Of a DNA stretch of 44,670 nucleotides, positions 1 through 8,945 are shown piece after piece. A model generated the notes under the pieces. That model saw only the letters and a program-made list of their open reading frames with translations. It had not been told where the DNA came from and did no database searches. The position numbers and the translations under genes were made by a program. Where the stretch lies: positions 1-44,670 of the forward strand of contig CAMBSS010000011.1 of the NCBI GenBank assembly GCA_945870465.1, written 5' to 3'. The DNA comes from Bordetella parapertussis (GTDB lineage Bacteria; Pseudomonadota; Gammaproteobacteria; Burkholderiales; SG8-41). The stretch's first letter is position 1; every line of letters begins with the position of its first letter.

Positions 1-2
1 AG

Positions 3-749
3 CAGAACGCCTGGAAATACTATGGCGGCGGCATGGAGGCGTTGGCGCTGTTGTTTAAGGACTATAACGTGATCCACATTCCGTGCGGCAACACCGGCGC
101 GCAAATGGGCGGCTGGTACCGCAAGGAGATCAAGACGGTGGCCGATCTCAAGGGCATGAAAATGCGCATCGGCGGGCTCGCCGGCCAGGTGCTGGCGAAA
201 CTGGGCGTGGTTGCGCAGCAGCTTGCCGCCGGCGACATCTATCCGGCGCTCGAGCGCGGCACTATCGATGCGGCGGAATGGGTCGGTCCCTACGACGACG
301 AGAAGCTCGGCTTCAACAAGGTCGCCAAGTTCTACTACTATCCCGGCTGGTGGGAGGGCGGTCCCGAACTCTCGTTCCTCGTCAACGAGAAGAAATGGGC
401 GGAACTGCCCAAGCACTATCAGGCCGCTCTCGAGGCCTCTTGTGCCGAAGCCAATGTGCGCATGGTCGCGAACTACGACGCAAAAAATCCTGAAGCGCTG
501 AGGCGCCTGGTCGGCAGCGGCACCCAGTTGCGGCTCTTCCCGCGCCCGGTCATGGAAGCATGTGAGAAGGCTGCATTCCAGTTATACGACGAACTGTCGG
601 AGAAAAGCCCGCACTGGAAGCGCATTTATCCGGCGTGGCGCAAATTCCGCGATGAGCAGTACCAGTGGTTCCGCGTCGCCGAATACGGTTTCGACAACTT
701 CGCCTACAGCCCGCGTTCCAAAGCGGCGGCAGCTCCGGCCAAGAAGTAA
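3..749 (+). CDS. TRAP transporter substrate-binding protein, DctP/FcbT1-like (5' truncated)
   Basis: The reading frame is open from base 3, so the gene starts before the window and lacks its signal peptide; about 248 residues are visible. Periplasmic binding proteins of the TRAP family capture organic acids and pass them to a DctQ/DctM membrane pair. The visible part has the family features KTVADLKGMKMRIGG, the conserved arginine region that contacts substrate carboxylates, and LERGTIDAAEWVGP. It reads most like the mannitol/chloroaromatic (FcbT1) branch. The tail is alanine and lysine rich. The gene points towards the permease genes on the other strand and ends at a shared terminator. The substrate cannot be told from the sequence. 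Family assignment is firm; the branch is inferred. Confidence 0.9.
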   Translation, partial: QNAWKYYGGGMEALALLFKDYNVIHIPCGNTGAQMGGWYRKEIKTVADLKGMKMRIGGLAGQVLAKLGVVAQQLAAGDIYPALERGTIDAAEWVGPYDDEKLGFNKVAKFYYYPGWWEGGPELSFLVNEKKWAELPKHYQAALEASCAEANVRMVANYDAKNPEALRRLVGSGTQLRLFPRPVMEACEKAAFQLYDELSEKSPHWKRIYPAWRKFRDEQYQWFRVAEYGFDNFAYSPRSKAAAAPAKK

Positions 750-763
750 AGAGCCGGACGGAA

Positions 764-793
764 TAAAAAAGCCCCGCTGCGGCGGGGCTTTTT
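764..793. terminator. Bidirectional rho-independent terminator between dctP and dctM
   Basis: A perfect 7-bp GC stem (771-777 with 782-788, loop TGCG) is flanked by A6 upstream and T5 downstream. It can therefore stop transcription from both the binding-protein gene and the converging permease gene. Confidence 0.85.
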
Positions 794-811
794 GTTTGCG
801 TGTGCGATTCT

Positions 812-2482
812 CTACTTGCCTTCGCGTATGGCCTTTTCGAGATCGGCGGCTTCGCGGTCCTGTTCCGTTTTGCCGTCGGCGTCTGTCGTGGTGTTCTGCG
901 GCGTGTCCATCTGCAGTTCTAGCGTGCTCGGTGTGCCGGCCGGGCCGTTGTTGACGAAGCTGGTGACCAACCCGGGGAAGAAAATCAGGATGGCGACCAG
1001 GATCAGCTGCAGCACCACCCACGGGATCGCGCCCCAGTAAATGTCCGAACTCTTGACCTCCTTGGGCGCCACGCCGCGCAGATAGAACAGCGCGAACCCG
1101 AACGGCGGATGCATGAACGAGGTCTGCATGTTGGCGCCAAGCAGCACGCCGAACCAGATGAGGTCGATGCCGAGCTTGGTGGCGACCGGCGCCAGCAGCG
1201 GAATGATGATGAACGCGATTTCGAAGTAGTCGAGGAAGAACGCCAGGAAGAACACGAAAATATTGACGAAGATCAGGAAGCCGGTAACGCCGCCGGGCAG
1301 CGAGGTCAGCAGGTGCTCGATCCACAGGTCGCCGTCGACGCCGCGGAAGACGAGGCCGAACACGGTCGAGCCGACGAGGATGAAAATCACCATTGAACTG
1401 ATGCGCATGGTCGAGCCGAACGCTTCGCGGATCAGTCCGCGCAGTTCGGGGATAAACGCCGCTTCGAGCATCAATATCGTGAGCGCGGTGTAGAACAGCG
1501 CGAAGAGAGGTGATTTTGCAAAGCCCAGGAAAGCAGTGCCGGCGCTGACCAGCGGCGCCGGCACCCAGGCATCCTGCCACACGAAAAACGCCGGTATTGC
1601 GATCACGGTAATGGCGGCGAGGGCTATCCAGGCGGCGATCTTGCCGCGCCGTGAAAACTCCTTGTGATGCAGCACGGCGAGGACGATGGCGCCGACCGCA
1701 CCCATGGCGCCGCCTTCGGTCGGCGTCGCCAATCCCATCAGGATGGTGCCGAGCACGAGGAAAATCAGCACAATCGACGGCACCATGCCCCACAGGCATT
1801 TTTTGATCAGCGCCCAGCCTTTCATGGTGCGCGCTTCGGGCGGCAGCGCGGGCATGGCGGCGGGTTTGACGACGCTGAGCACCAATATGTAAGCGCAGAA
1901 CAGCAGCACCTGCACGATGCTGGGGCCGATGGCGCCGGCATACATGTCGCCGACCGAGCGGCCGAGCTGGTCGGCAAGCACCACCAGCACGAGCGAAGGC
2001 GGGATCAACTGCGTGATGGTGCCGGAAGCGGCGATCACGCCGGTCGAAAGCCGCATGTCGTAACCGTAACGCATCATGATGGGCAGCGAGATCAGACCCA
2101 TGGCGATGACGGAAGCGGCGACCGTGCCGGTGATTGCGCCGAGGATCGCGCCGACGATGATCACCGCGTAAGCGAGACCGCCGCGCACCGGGCCGAACAA
2201 CTGGCCCATGCTGTCGAGCATGTCTTCGGCGAGACCGCAGCGCTCGAGGATGGCGCCCATGAAAGTGAAAAACGGAATCGCCAGCAGCAAATCGTTCGAA
2301 ATAATCCCGAACACGCGCTCGGGCAGCGCCTGCAGCAACTCGAAGTGGAAAAAGCCGAGTTCTATGCCCCAGAAGCCGAAAAAAAGGCCGACCGCGGCGA
2401 GCGAAAACGCGACCGGGTAACCGATCAGCATGAATACGACGAGACCCCCGAACATCAGGGGCGCCATCAACTCGCGGGTCAT
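812..2482 (-). CDS. TRAP transporter large permease, DctM-like
   Basis: This is the ion-coupled membrane subunit of a TRAP transporter. The protein has 556 residues against roughly 430 for a typical DctM. Family features are the repeated hydrophobic helices, IPFFTFMGAILERCGL (about 69-84), SGTITQLIPPSL (153-164) and LATPTEGGAMGAVGA (251-265). The extra length comes from about 70 residues after position 278 that hold two more hydrophobic segments (about 281-301 and 326-345), and from a hydrophilic acidic C-terminal tail after about 505. The start codon overlaps the dctQ stop (ATGA), so the two subunits are translationally coupled. The length fits the FcbT3/mannitol-chloroaromatic branch. The substrate is unknown. 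Confidence 0.9.
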   Translation of the reverse strand: MTRELMAPLMFGGLVVFMLIGYPVAFSLAAVGLFFGFWGIELGFFHFELLQALPERVFGIISNDLLLAIPFFTFMGAILERCGLAEDMLDSMGQLFGPVRGGLAYAVIIVGAILGAITGTVAASVIAMGLISLPIMMRYGYDMRLSTGVIAASGTITQLIPPSLVLVVLADQLGRSVGDMYAGAIGPSIVQVLLFCAYILVLSVVKPAAMPALPPEARTMKGWALIKKCLWGMVPSIVLIFLVLGTILMGLATPTEGGAMGAVGAIVLAVLHHKEFSRRGKIAAWIALAAITVIAIPAFFVWQDAWVPAPLVSAGTAFLGFAKSPLFALFYTALTILMLEAAFIPELRGLIREAFGSTMRISSMVIFILVGSTVFGLVFRGVDGDLWIEHLLTSLPGGVTGFLIFVNIFVFFLAFFLDYFEIAFIIIPLLAPVATKLGIDLIWFGVLLGANMQTSFMHPPFGFALFYLRGVAPKEVKSSDIYWGAIPWVVLQLILVAILIFFPGLVTSFVNNGPAGTPSTLELQMDTPQNTTTDADGKTEQDREAADLEKAIREGK

Positions 2483-3018
2483 TGCAGCGGCCTTTCGTAA
2501 TGCACGTCGGCCGGCAGATGGCCGGTAAGCATCGCGATGCGCTTGATGACTTCCGAAATGCCTTGCAGCGAGAGAAACCAGAAGCCGAGCGGAATCATGA
2601 TTTTGATCGGCCAGCGCAGCAGCCCGCCGGCATTGCCGGACATTTCATGCTGCAGGTAGGAGTTATGAAACATCGGCCACGCCAGCCATGCGATGATGAC
2701 CGTGGCGGGCAGCAAAAAGAAAATGCCGCCCAGGATGTCGATCCAGATCTGCGCGCGCGTCGGCAGGTGCCCGTAAACGATGTCGACACGCACATGCTCG
2801 TTTTTCTTCAGCGTGTATGAGGCGCCGAGCAAGATCATCGCGCCGAACATGTACCACTGGATTTCGAGCCACGCGTTGGAACTGAGACTGAACGCATAGC
2901 GCGAGAATGCGTTGCCGGCGCTGATCAGGCATGACAGCAAAACCAGCCAGTTGGCGATGACCGCCAGCTTTTCGTTGAAAGCGTCGATGACCCGCGAGAT
3001 CGCGAGCAGGTGCTGCAT
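2479..3018 (-). CDS. TRAP transporter small permease, DctQ-like
   Basis: The 179-residue protein has four hydrophobic segments (about 17-38, 53-70, 92-115 and 137-155), as expected for DctQ. It carries the typical stretch SSNAWLEIQWYMFGAMILLG and the KKNEHVRVDIVYGHL motif between helices 2 and 3. It partners the large permease that overlaps its stop codon. No other gene lies in this short reverse operon, so the matching binding protein is probably the convergent gene at the window start. Confidence 0.92.
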   Translation of the reverse strand: MQHLLAISRVIDAFNEKLAVIANWLVLLSCLISAGNAFSRYAFSLSSNAWLEIQWYMFGAMILLGASYTLKKNEHVRVDIVYGHLPTRAQIWIDILGGIFFLLPATVIIAWLAWPMFHNSYLQHEMSGNAGGLLRWPIKIMIPLGFWFLSLQGISEVIKRIAMLTGHLPADVHYERPLQ

Positions 3019-3295
3019 GCTGTGGTGCTCCCTGGGGCGTGCGCGGGTCGACGGCCGCGCTGGGCGTAATCATACGGGCAAGTCGCAGCGCGGGCAAAGC
3101 GTGCATGCGGGTATCTCGACGCGCGATGACTCATCCTGGTGCGCCTGCGCAACGGCTGCTTGCCAGGCGCAGCTGCGGCACTGCAGCCGGCGCTGGCGCG
3201 CGCCCTGCGCTGCTGCGGGCATAATTGATTAAACATGGTAAAATCAACAATTTAGAGCCGCATCCCGGCCGCGTATTCAGGGAAAATATTCACGC
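3019..3295. other. Divergent intergenic region between dctQ and glyA
   Basis: These 277 bases carry no credible gene. The half next to dctQ is GC rich with several overlapping inverted repeats and no clear promoter. The half next to glyA contains an AT-rich island (3221-3253) with a possible glyA promoter and a 6-bp inverted repeat, listed separately. Confidence 0.6.
3236..3244 (+). promoter_or_regulatory. Candidate glyA promoter -10 (extended)
   Basis: TGG-TAAAAT is an extended -10 match about 50 bases before the glyA start. I see no good -35 at 17 bases upstream. The box lies within the 23-base interval bounded by TTGATT (3225-3230) and AATCAA (3242-3247) and overlaps the second arm, so a regulator bound there could block it. 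This is inference from motif match only. Confidence 0.4.
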
Positions 3296-4546
3296 ATGTA
3301 CTCAAATCAGGAAACCATCGCCAGCTTTGATCCCGAACTGTCGTCGGCGCTCGCCAGCGAGACGCAGCGGCAGGAGGACCATATCGAGTTGATTGCTTCC
3401 GAGAATTACGCGAGTCCGCGCGTGCTCGAAGCGCAAGGCTCGTTGCTGACCAACAAGTATGCCGAGGGTTATCCCGGCAAACGTTATTACGGCGGCTGCC
3501 AGTACGTCGACATCGCCGAGCAGCTCGCGATCGACCGCGCCTGCCAATTGTTCAAGGCGGAATACGCGAACGTCCAGCCGCATTCGGGTTCGCAGGCCAA
3601 TTTCGCGGTGTATTCCGCGGTCCTGCGTCCCGGCGACACCATACTCGGCATGTCGCTTGCGCATGGCGGTCACCTGACCCACGGCGCCGCGGTCAACGTC
3701 AGCGGCAAGCTTTATCATGCGGTCACCTACGGCCTCGACCCCAAAACGGAAGCCATCGATTACGACCAGGTCGAAAAACTGGCGCGCGAGCACCGGCCGA
3801 AAATGATCGTTGCCGGCGCGTCGGCTTATTCGCTGGCGATCGACTGGCAGCGCTTTCGCGCGATAGCCGACAGTGTGGGCGCGTTGTTCATGGCGGACAT
3901 GGCGCACTATGCCGGTCTCGTTGCCGTGGGGATTTATCCCAGCCCGGTCGGGGTCGCCCACTTCGTCACGACGACCACGCACAAGACGCTGCGCGGTCCG
4001 CGCGGGGGGCTGATACTCGCCGGCGCCGAACACGGGAAGATACTCAACTCATCGATATTTCCCGGCATCCAGGGCGGCCCGCTGATGCACATCATCGCCG
4101 CCAAGGCCGTCGCTTTCAAAGAGGCTTTGAGCCCCGGCTTCAAGGATTACCAGGTGCAGGTGATTGCCAACGCACAGGAGATGGCCGCCGAATTGCAGAA
4201 GCGCGGCTGCCGCATCGTGTCCGGGCGCACTGACTGCCACATGTTCCTGGTCGATCTGACCGCCAAGCAGGTGACCGGCAAGGATGCCGAAGATGCTCTG
4301 GGCCGCGCCCACATGACGGTCAACAAGAACGCGATTCCCAACGATCCGCAAAAACCGACGGTCACCAGCGGCGTCCGGCTCGGTTCGCCGGCGATCACCA
4401 CGCGCGGTTTCGGCATTGCCGAGACTCGCGAGCTTGCCAATCTCGTTGCCGACGTGCTCGATGCGCCGCGCGATGACAAGGTCATCGAACGCGTGGCATC
4501 AGCCGCGCAAGCGCTGTGCGCGAAATTTCCGGTGTATGGAAAATAA
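3296..4546 (+). CDS. glyA: Serine hydroxymethyltransferase
   Basis: GlyA makes glycine and 5,10-methylene-tetrahydrofolate from serine and tetrahydrofolate in the cytoplasm, using pyridoxal phosphate. The 416-residue length is normal. The PLP-binding motif [14 protein letters not shown] has its lysine at 230. The N-terminal [12 protein letters not shown] and the [13 protein letters not shown] substrate region are intact. A weak AGGGAA lies about 11 bases before the ATG. It heads the forward block and is followed by nrdR, a common betaproteobacterial order. The stop is followed at once by a heptad-repeat element. Confidence 0.98.
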   Translation: MYSNQETIASFDPELSSALASETQRQEDHIELIASENYASPRVLEAQGSLLTNKYAEGYPGKRYYGGCQYVDIAEQLAIDRACQLFKAEYANVQPHSGSQANFAVYSAVLRPGDTILGMSLAHGGHLTHGAAVNVSGKLYHAVTYGLDPKTEAIDYDQVEKLAREHRPKMIVAGASAYSLAIDWQRFRAIADSVGALFMADMAHYAGLVAVGIYPSPVGVAHFVTTTTHKTLRGPRGGLILAGAEHGKILNSSIFPGIQGGPLMHIIAAKAVAFKEALSPGFKDYQVQVIANAQEMAAELQKRGCRIVSGRTDCHMFLVDLTAKQVTGKDAEDALGRAHMTVNKNAIPNDPQKPTVTSGVRLGSPAITTRGFGIAETRELANLVADVLDAPRDDKVIERVASAAQALCAKFPVYGK

Positions 4547-4552
4547 AAAGGA

Positions 4553-4632
4553 GGGAGGGGTGAGGAGAGGGGAGAAAAAACCTGGCGCGCATATGCGCGC
4601 ACGCCTTTCGCCTCACGCCTCACGTCTCTCGG
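4553..4632. repeat. Heptad-repeat inverted element A (glyA-nrdR spacer)
   Basis: The left arm (about 4553-4574) is purine rich and reads GGGAGGG, GTGAGGA, GAGGGGA. The right arm (about 4602-4632), read on the other strand, is four heptads: GAGAGAC, GTGAGGC, GTGAGGC, GAAAGGC. The arms are imperfect complements. Between them lies a perfect 16-bp palindrome GCGCGCATATGCGCGC (4585-4600). The right arm ends 7 bases before the nrdR ATG, leaving no Shine-Dalgarno sequence there. Confidence 0.7.
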
Positions 4633-4639
4633 CGTAGCC

Positions 4640-5104
4640 ATGCATTGCCCATTCTGCAAAGCCGAAGACACGCAGGTCATCGATTCGCGGGTCAATGACG
4701 ACGGTGACAGCATACGCCGGCGGCGGCGCTGCGCGGCGTGCAACAAGCGCTTTACTACCTACGAAACGGTCGAGCTGCGCATGCCACAATTGGTGAAGCA
4801 GGACGGCAGCCGTACCGAATTCGATCTCGACAAGCTGCGCACCGGTTTCATGCGCGCCCTCCACAAGCGGCCGGTGCCGACGCCGCTGGTGGACGATGCG
4901 GTGGCGATGATCACCCAGCAGGTGCTGGCGCTGGGCGAGCGCGAGATCGAATCGCGGCGCGTCGGGGAGATGGTGATGAAGGAGCTCTACAAGCTCGACA
5001 AGGTTGCCTACATCCGTTTTGCGTCGGTCTATAAAAGCTTCCAGGACGTCGACGATTTCCAGGATGCCATCAAGGAATTCCAGAAGCCCGCGGGCAGGGA
5101 GTGA
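4640..5104 (+). CDS. nrdR: Transcriptional repressor NrdR
   Basis: NrdR senses (d)ATP and represses ribonucleotide reductase genes. The 154-residue protein has an N-terminal zinc ribbon with C3, C6, C31 and C34, followed by RRRRRC and RFTTYE, then an ATP-cone domain (about 49-139) with the [10 protein letters not shown] and [13 protein letters not shown] signatures. Length and layout are standard. The ATG is preceded by a pyrimidine-rich heptad repeat, not a Shine-Dalgarno sequence. The stop codon lies inside the next heptad-repeat element, so the last codons overlap its edge. Confidence 0.97.
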   Translation: MHCPFCKAEDTQVIDSRVNDDGDSIRRRRRCAACNKRFTTYETVELRMPQLVKQDGSRTEFDLDKLRTGFMRALHKRPVPTPLVDDAVAMITQQVLALGEREIESRRVGEMVMKELYKLDKVAYIRFASVYKSFQDVDDFQDAIKEFQKPAGRE

Positions 5105-5187
5105 GGAGTGAGGCGTGAGGCGAGAAGCGGAAGGCAATGCCTCGCTTGTTTTTTTCCCTCACTCCATACCCCTCACGCCTTACGCTC
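5101..5187. repeat. Heptad-repeat inverted element B (nrdR-ribD spacer)
   Basis: The left arm starts at the nrdR stop and runs GTGAGGA, GTGAGGC, GTGAGGC, GAGAAGC, GGAAGGC. The right arm (about 5140-5187), read in reverse, runs GTAAGGC, GTGAGGG, GTATGGA, GTGAGGG. Both keep strict 7-base spacing. The innermost junction GGCAATGCC closes a tight turn. The element shares the GTGAGGC unit with element A, about 550 bases away. Confidence 0.75.
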
Positions 5188-5205
5188 TTTGGCGGTTCAA
5201 ACTCA

Positions 5206-6297
5206 ATGAGCAGTGCAGCGGATTCCGAATTTATGGCACTTGCGCTCCAACTCGCGGAACGCGGTCTTCATACAACGACGCCTAATCCGCGCGTCGGCTG
5301 CGTGATGGTGCGCGATGGTGCAGTAGTCGGCGAAGGCTGGCATGAGCGCGCCGGTGGCCCGCACGCCGAAGTCGTGGCCCTGCAGGCGGCCGGCAGCCGT
5401 GCCCGTGGCGCGACCGCTTATGTGACGCTTGAACCTTGCCATCATCAAGGTCGCACGCCGCCTTGCGATGAAGCGCTGATTGCAGCAGGCGTTGCGAGGG
5501 TGGTCGCGGCGATGCGCGATCCCGATCCGCGTACTGCAGGGCAGGGCATGGCGCGGCTCCGGCAGGCAGGCATGGCAGTTGAGACGGGTGTTCTGGAAAA
5601 CGAAGCGCAAGCCATCAACCGCGGATTCATTTCGCGCGTCATGCGCGGCCGGCCGTGGGTGCGCATGAAAATCGCCGCCAGTCTCGACGGCAGGACAGCG
5701 TTGATGAACGGCAAGAGCCAGTGGATAACAGGCGAAGCGGCGCGCAACGACGGGCATCATTGGCGCGCGCGAGCGTGCGCAGTATTGACCGGCATCGGGA
5801 CGGTGCGTGACGATGATCCGCAATTGACGGTGCGCGCGGTCACTACATCACGCCAGCCGCTGCGCGTGGTGATCGATAGTCGCCTGGAGTTGCCGCTCAC
5901 CGCGCGTATCCTCGAGGGCGGCGGCGTGCTCGTTGTTTGCGCGGTCGCGGACCAGGCGAAAGCCACGCGCCTGCAGGACAAGGGTGCGGAGATACTGGTG
6001 CTGCCCAATGCGGCGGGCAAGGTCGAACTGCCGGCGCTGATGCAGGAGCTGGGCCGGCGCGGTATCAATGAACTGCACGTCGAGGCCGGTCACAAACTGA
6101 ATGGCTCTTTGCTCAACGAAGGTTGTATCGATGAATTGCTGCTCTATTTCGCGCCCTGTCTCATCGGCGACCGCGCGCGCGGCATGGCCGATTTGCCGGA
6201 ACTCGCCGATCTCGCGGCGCGGCGCAAGCTGGCGATCAGCGATATGCGCATGATAGGCGGCGATATCCGCATCATGGCCGGCTGGGCGGCGACGTAA
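5206..6297 (+). CDS. ribD: Bifunctional riboflavin deaminase/reductase RibD
   Basis: RibD deaminates the pyrimidine made by GTP cyclohydrolase II and then reduces its ribose, steps two and three of riboflavin synthesis. The 363-residue protein has an N-terminal deaminase with zinc ligands in PHAEV (H53) and EPCHHQGRTPPC (C78, C87) and a C-terminal reductase from about 150 (RPWVRMKIAASLDGRTAL). The frame is open for 23 more codons upstream to 5137, but those codons are the right arm of repeat element B; MSSAADSEF is the natural start. It heads a tight riboflavin operon, two bases from ribE. Confidence 0.96.
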   Translation: MSSAADSEFMALALQLAERGLHTTTPNPRVGCVMVRDGAVVGEGWHERAGGPHAEVVALQAAGSRARGATAYVTLEPCHHQGRTPPCDEALIAAGVARVVAAMRDPDPRTAGQGMARLRQAGMAVETGVLENEAQAINRGFISRVMRGRPWVRMKIAASLDGRTALMNGKSQWITGEAARNDGHHWRARACAVLTGIGTVRDDDPQLTVRAVTTSRQPLRVVIDSRLELPLTARILEGGGVLVVCAVADQAKATRLQDKGAEILVLPNAAGKVELPALMQELGRRGINELHVEAGHKLNGSLLNEGCIDELLLYFAPCLIGDRARGMADLPELADLAARRKLAISDMRMIGGDIRIMAGWAAT

Positions 6298-6299
6298 AT

Positions 6300-6890
6300 A
6301 TGTTTACCGGGATCATTGCAGCGGTAGCTAGCGTGCGCGAGGTCCATCCCTCGGCAGGAGGCGTAAGCATTGTCATCGACGCCGGAGCGCTACCGCTGGC
6401 CGACGTAAAGATAGGCGATAGCATCGCGGTCAATGGCGCGTGCCTGACCGTGGTGTCGATGAACGGACAGCAGTTGCAATTCGACGTGTCGCGCGAGACG
6501 CTCGCGTGCACGGCGGGATATGCGCAGGGCGCGGCCGTGAACCTTGAGAAATCCCTGCGCTTGTCCGACCGTCTCGACGGCCATTTGGTGAGCGGGCACG
6601 TCGACGGCGTCGGCAGCGTCGTAGGGTTCGACGCCGCCGGCGACAATCGCAAGCTGGTGATTGAAGCGCCGCGCGAAATTGCCAAATATATTGCGCGCAA
6701 GGGTTCGGTCGCCGTGAATGGCGTAAGCTTGACGGTGAATACGGTGGAAGGCGTGCGGTTCGAGATCAATCTCATTCCGCACACGCTGGCCGCCACCAAC
6801 CTGCACGCGCTCACGGCCGGCACGAAAATCAACATCGAAGTCGATATGCTCGCGCGTTATGCCGAGCGCTTGACTGCATTCAAGGATTAA
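6300..6890 (+). CDS. ribE: Riboflavin synthase alpha chain
   Basis: RibE joins two molecules of dimethyl-ribityl-lumazine to give riboflavin. The 196-residue protein starts with the invariant MFTGII and has two homologous lumazine-binding halves (about 1-95 and 96-196). Each carries a [13 protein letters not shown] or [13 protein letters not shown] motif. It begins two bases after ribD and ends nine bases before ribBA. Confidence 0.97.
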   Translation: MFTGIIAAVASVREVHPSAGGVSIVIDAGALPLADVKIGDSIAVNGACLTVVSMNGQQLQFDVSRETLACTAGYAQGAAVNLEKSLRLSDRLDGHLVSGHVDGVGSVVGFDAAGDNRKLVIEAPREIAKYIARKGSVAVNGVSLTVNTVEGVRFEINLIPHTLAATNLHALTAGTKINIEVDMLARYAERLTAFKD

Positions 6891-6899
6891 ACATAAATC

Positions 6900-8000
6900 A
6901 TGGCAGTCAGCACCACCACTGAAATCATCGCCGACATCCGCGTTGGCAAAATGGTCATCCTCGTCGATGAGGAAGACCGCGAGAACGAAGGCGACCTTGT
7001 GCTGGCGGCGGATTTCGTCACGCCCGAGGCGATCAATTTCATGGCGCGCTATGGCCGCGGGCTGATTTGCCTCACGCTGACCGAGCAGAAATGCCGCAGA
7101 CTTAATCTGGCGCCCATGGTTGCCACCAACAATGCGCCGCTAGGCACCAACTTCACGGTGTCCATCGAAGCGGCGGAAGGTGTGACGACCGGCATTTCCG
7201 CAGCCGACCGTGCGCGTACGGTGCAAGCCGCGGTGCGCGCCGATGCGAGTCCGGCGGACATTGTTCAGCCCGGGCATATTTTTCCGCTGCTGGCGCAAAA
7301 CGGCGGCGTGCTGGTGCGCGCTGGGCATACAGAAGCGGGCTGCGACCTCGCTGCGCTCGCCGGCGCAACGCCCGCGTCCGTGATTTGCGAAATCCTCAAA
7401 GACAATGGCGAGATGGCGCGCCTGCCGGATTTGATCGAATTCGGACGCGAGCACAATATCAGGATCGGCACGATTGCCGATCTCATCCATTACCGCAGCC
7501 GCACCGAATCGCTGGTGAGCCGGGTGTCCGAGCGCGATATCGAGACTGTGCACGGCAAGTTCCGCCTCATCGTTTACAGTGACAAGATCGGGCAGGCGAC
7601 CCACCTTGCGCTGGTGAAAGGGAAAATCAAGCCGGATGTCGAAGTATTGGTGCGCGTGCATGAGCCGTTGTCGATAATCGATTTGCTCGACGTAAAGAGT
7701 GCCAGCCATTCGTGGAACTTCAACCAGGCGCTGGCGGCAGTCAGCCGCGCCGAATGCGGCGTGATCGTGCTCCTGCACCGGCCGGAGTCGGCGGCCGATC
7801 TCGTGGAGCGCTCCCAGCCGGGGGCGATAGCGGCGCCGCAGAAGAATGCGCTGCGTACCTACGGTATTGGCGCGCAAATCCTGCGCGATCTGAAGGTCGC
7901 AAAAATGCGTTTGCTCGCGAAGCAACGTAGAATGCCGAGCATGGCGGGATTCGATCTGCAGGTGACGGGGTATTTGCAGCCGGAAGACGTCGTCAAATAG
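6900..8000 (+). CDS. ribBA: 3,4-dihydroxy-2-butanone 4-phosphate synthase with degenerate GTP cyclohydrolase II domain
   Basis: The N-terminal half (about 1-205) is a complete DHBP synthase, with the acidic loop [11 protein letters not shown] (23-33) and GHTEAGCDL. It makes the four-carbon unit of lumazine. The C-terminal half (about 206-366) aligns with GTP cyclohydrolase II in outline but has lost its catalytic zinc ligands. Where active enzymes have C-x10-C-x-C around CLTGD...SLRCDC, this one reads [17 protein letters not shown] with no cysteine. Such hybrid proteins are known in Proteobacteria and keep only DHBP synthase activity, so a separate ribA should lie elsewhere. It is operonic with ribE and ribH. 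Confidence 0.93.
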   Translation: MAVSTTTEIIADIRVGKMVILVDEEDRENEGDLVLAADFVTPEAINFMARYGRGLICLTLTEQKCRRLNLAPMVATNNAPLGTNFTVSIEAAEGVTTGISAADRARTVQAAVRADASPADIVQPGHIFPLLAQNGGVLVRAGHTEAGCDLAALAGATPASVICEILKDNGEMARLPDLIEFGREHNIRIGTIADLIHYRSRTESLVSRVSERDIETVHGKFRLIVYSDKIGQATHLALVKGKIKPDVEVLVRVHEPLSIIDLLDVKSASHSWNFNQALAAVSRAECGVIVLLHRPESAADLVERSQPGAIAAPQKNALRTYGIGAQILRDLKVAKMRLLAKQRRMPSMAGFDLQVTGYLQPEDVVK

Positions 8001-8009
8001 AGCAGGCAA

Positions 8010-8486
8010 ATGACCAAATACGACGAAATGGAAGAAATAGAAGCGGGTGCCGAGGGCGCGGGCCTGCGCATCGGCATAGTTGTCGCGCGTTTCAACGCCG
8101 ACATTGGCGACGGACTGCTCGCGAGTTGCACTGCGGAACTCACGAAGCTGGGCGTGAGCCCCGATGATGTCACGATAGTCAGCGTGCCCGGCGCGCTGGA
8201 AGCGCCGCTGATACTCCAGCAGATGGCGGTGTCCGACGGCTACGATGCCTTGATCGCACTCGGCGCCGTGATCCGCGGCGAAACCTATCATTTCGAAATC
8301 GTTTCCAACGAGTCGGCGCGCGGCATTATGGCGGTGCAGCTCGATACCGGCATTCCCATCGCGAACGGCATACTTACCACCGAGAACGACGACCAGGCCA
8401 CGGCGCGCATGGCGCAAAAAGGCGCCGACTGCGCGGCGGTCGCGGTGGAAATGGCAAACCTGTTGCGCGAAGTCGAATCGAAATGA
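8010..8486 (+). CDS. ribH: 6,7-dimethyl-8-ribityllumazine synthase
   Basis: RibH condenses the RibD product with the RibB product to give lumazine. The 158-residue protein has [12 protein letters not shown] (21-32), the VPGALEAPL substrate loop (59-67) and [12 protein letters not shown] with the catalytic histidine H94. The stop overlaps the nusB start by four bases (ATGA), so translation of the two is coupled, as in many proteobacteria. Confidence 0.97.
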   Translation: MTKYDEMEEIEAGAEGAGLRIGIVVARFNADIGDGLLASCTAELTKLGVSPDDVTIVSVPGALEAPLILQQMAVSDGYDALIALGAVIRGETYHFEIVSNESARGIMAVQLDTGIPIANGILTTENDDQATARMAQKGADCAAVAVEMANLLREVESK

Positions 8487-8935
8487 CGCGCATCGCGGCA
8501 CCGACGGTGCATAAAACTAGCCGCCGGCGGTCGCGCGAATTCGCCATGCAGGGCCTCTATCAATGGCAGCTTGCCGGCGCCGACGCGGCAACCATCGAGA
8601 GCCAGATGGCAGTGGCCAAGGGATTCGACAAAACAGACCGCCCTTATTTTTCCTCGCTATTGGCCGGCACGATACGCGAGTCGGGTCGGCTGGAGGAAGC
8701 GTTGCAGCCTTATTTGGACCGCAAGTGCGCGGAGCTGAGCCCGATCGAGCGCGCGATATTGTTTATCGCGGCATACGAGCTGGAGAACCAGGCCGACATT
8801 CCGTACCGGGTCGTGATCAACGAAGCGGTCGAGCTCGCCAAGAGTTACGGCGGCACCGACGGCTTCAAGTATGTGAACGGCGTGCTCGACAAGCTGGCGG
8901 CAGATAAACGGCCGCTGGAGATAGTGCGCCGATAG
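8483..8935 (+). CDS. nusB: Transcription antitermination factor NusB
   Basis: NusB binds boxA RNA with NusE (S10) and supports antitermination of rRNA operons. The 150-residue protein has the family start [35 protein letters not shown] in the middle and [29 protein letters not shown] at the C-terminus. It overlaps ribH by four bases. A strong hairpin follows its stop codon. Confidence 0.97.
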   Translation: MTRIAAPTVHKTSRRRSREFAMQGLYQWQLAGADAATIESQMAVAKGFDKTDRPYFSSLLAGTIRESGRLEEALQPYLDRKCAELSPIERAILFIAAYELENQADIPYRVVINEAVELAKSYGGTDGFKYVNGVLDKLAADKRPLEIVRR

Positions 8936-8945
8936 TTTTGCGAGT

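Noticed and set aside
5105..5205. An FMN riboswitch before ribD
   Set aside because: The spacer is heptad repeat; none of the conserved FMN-aptamer blocks is present.
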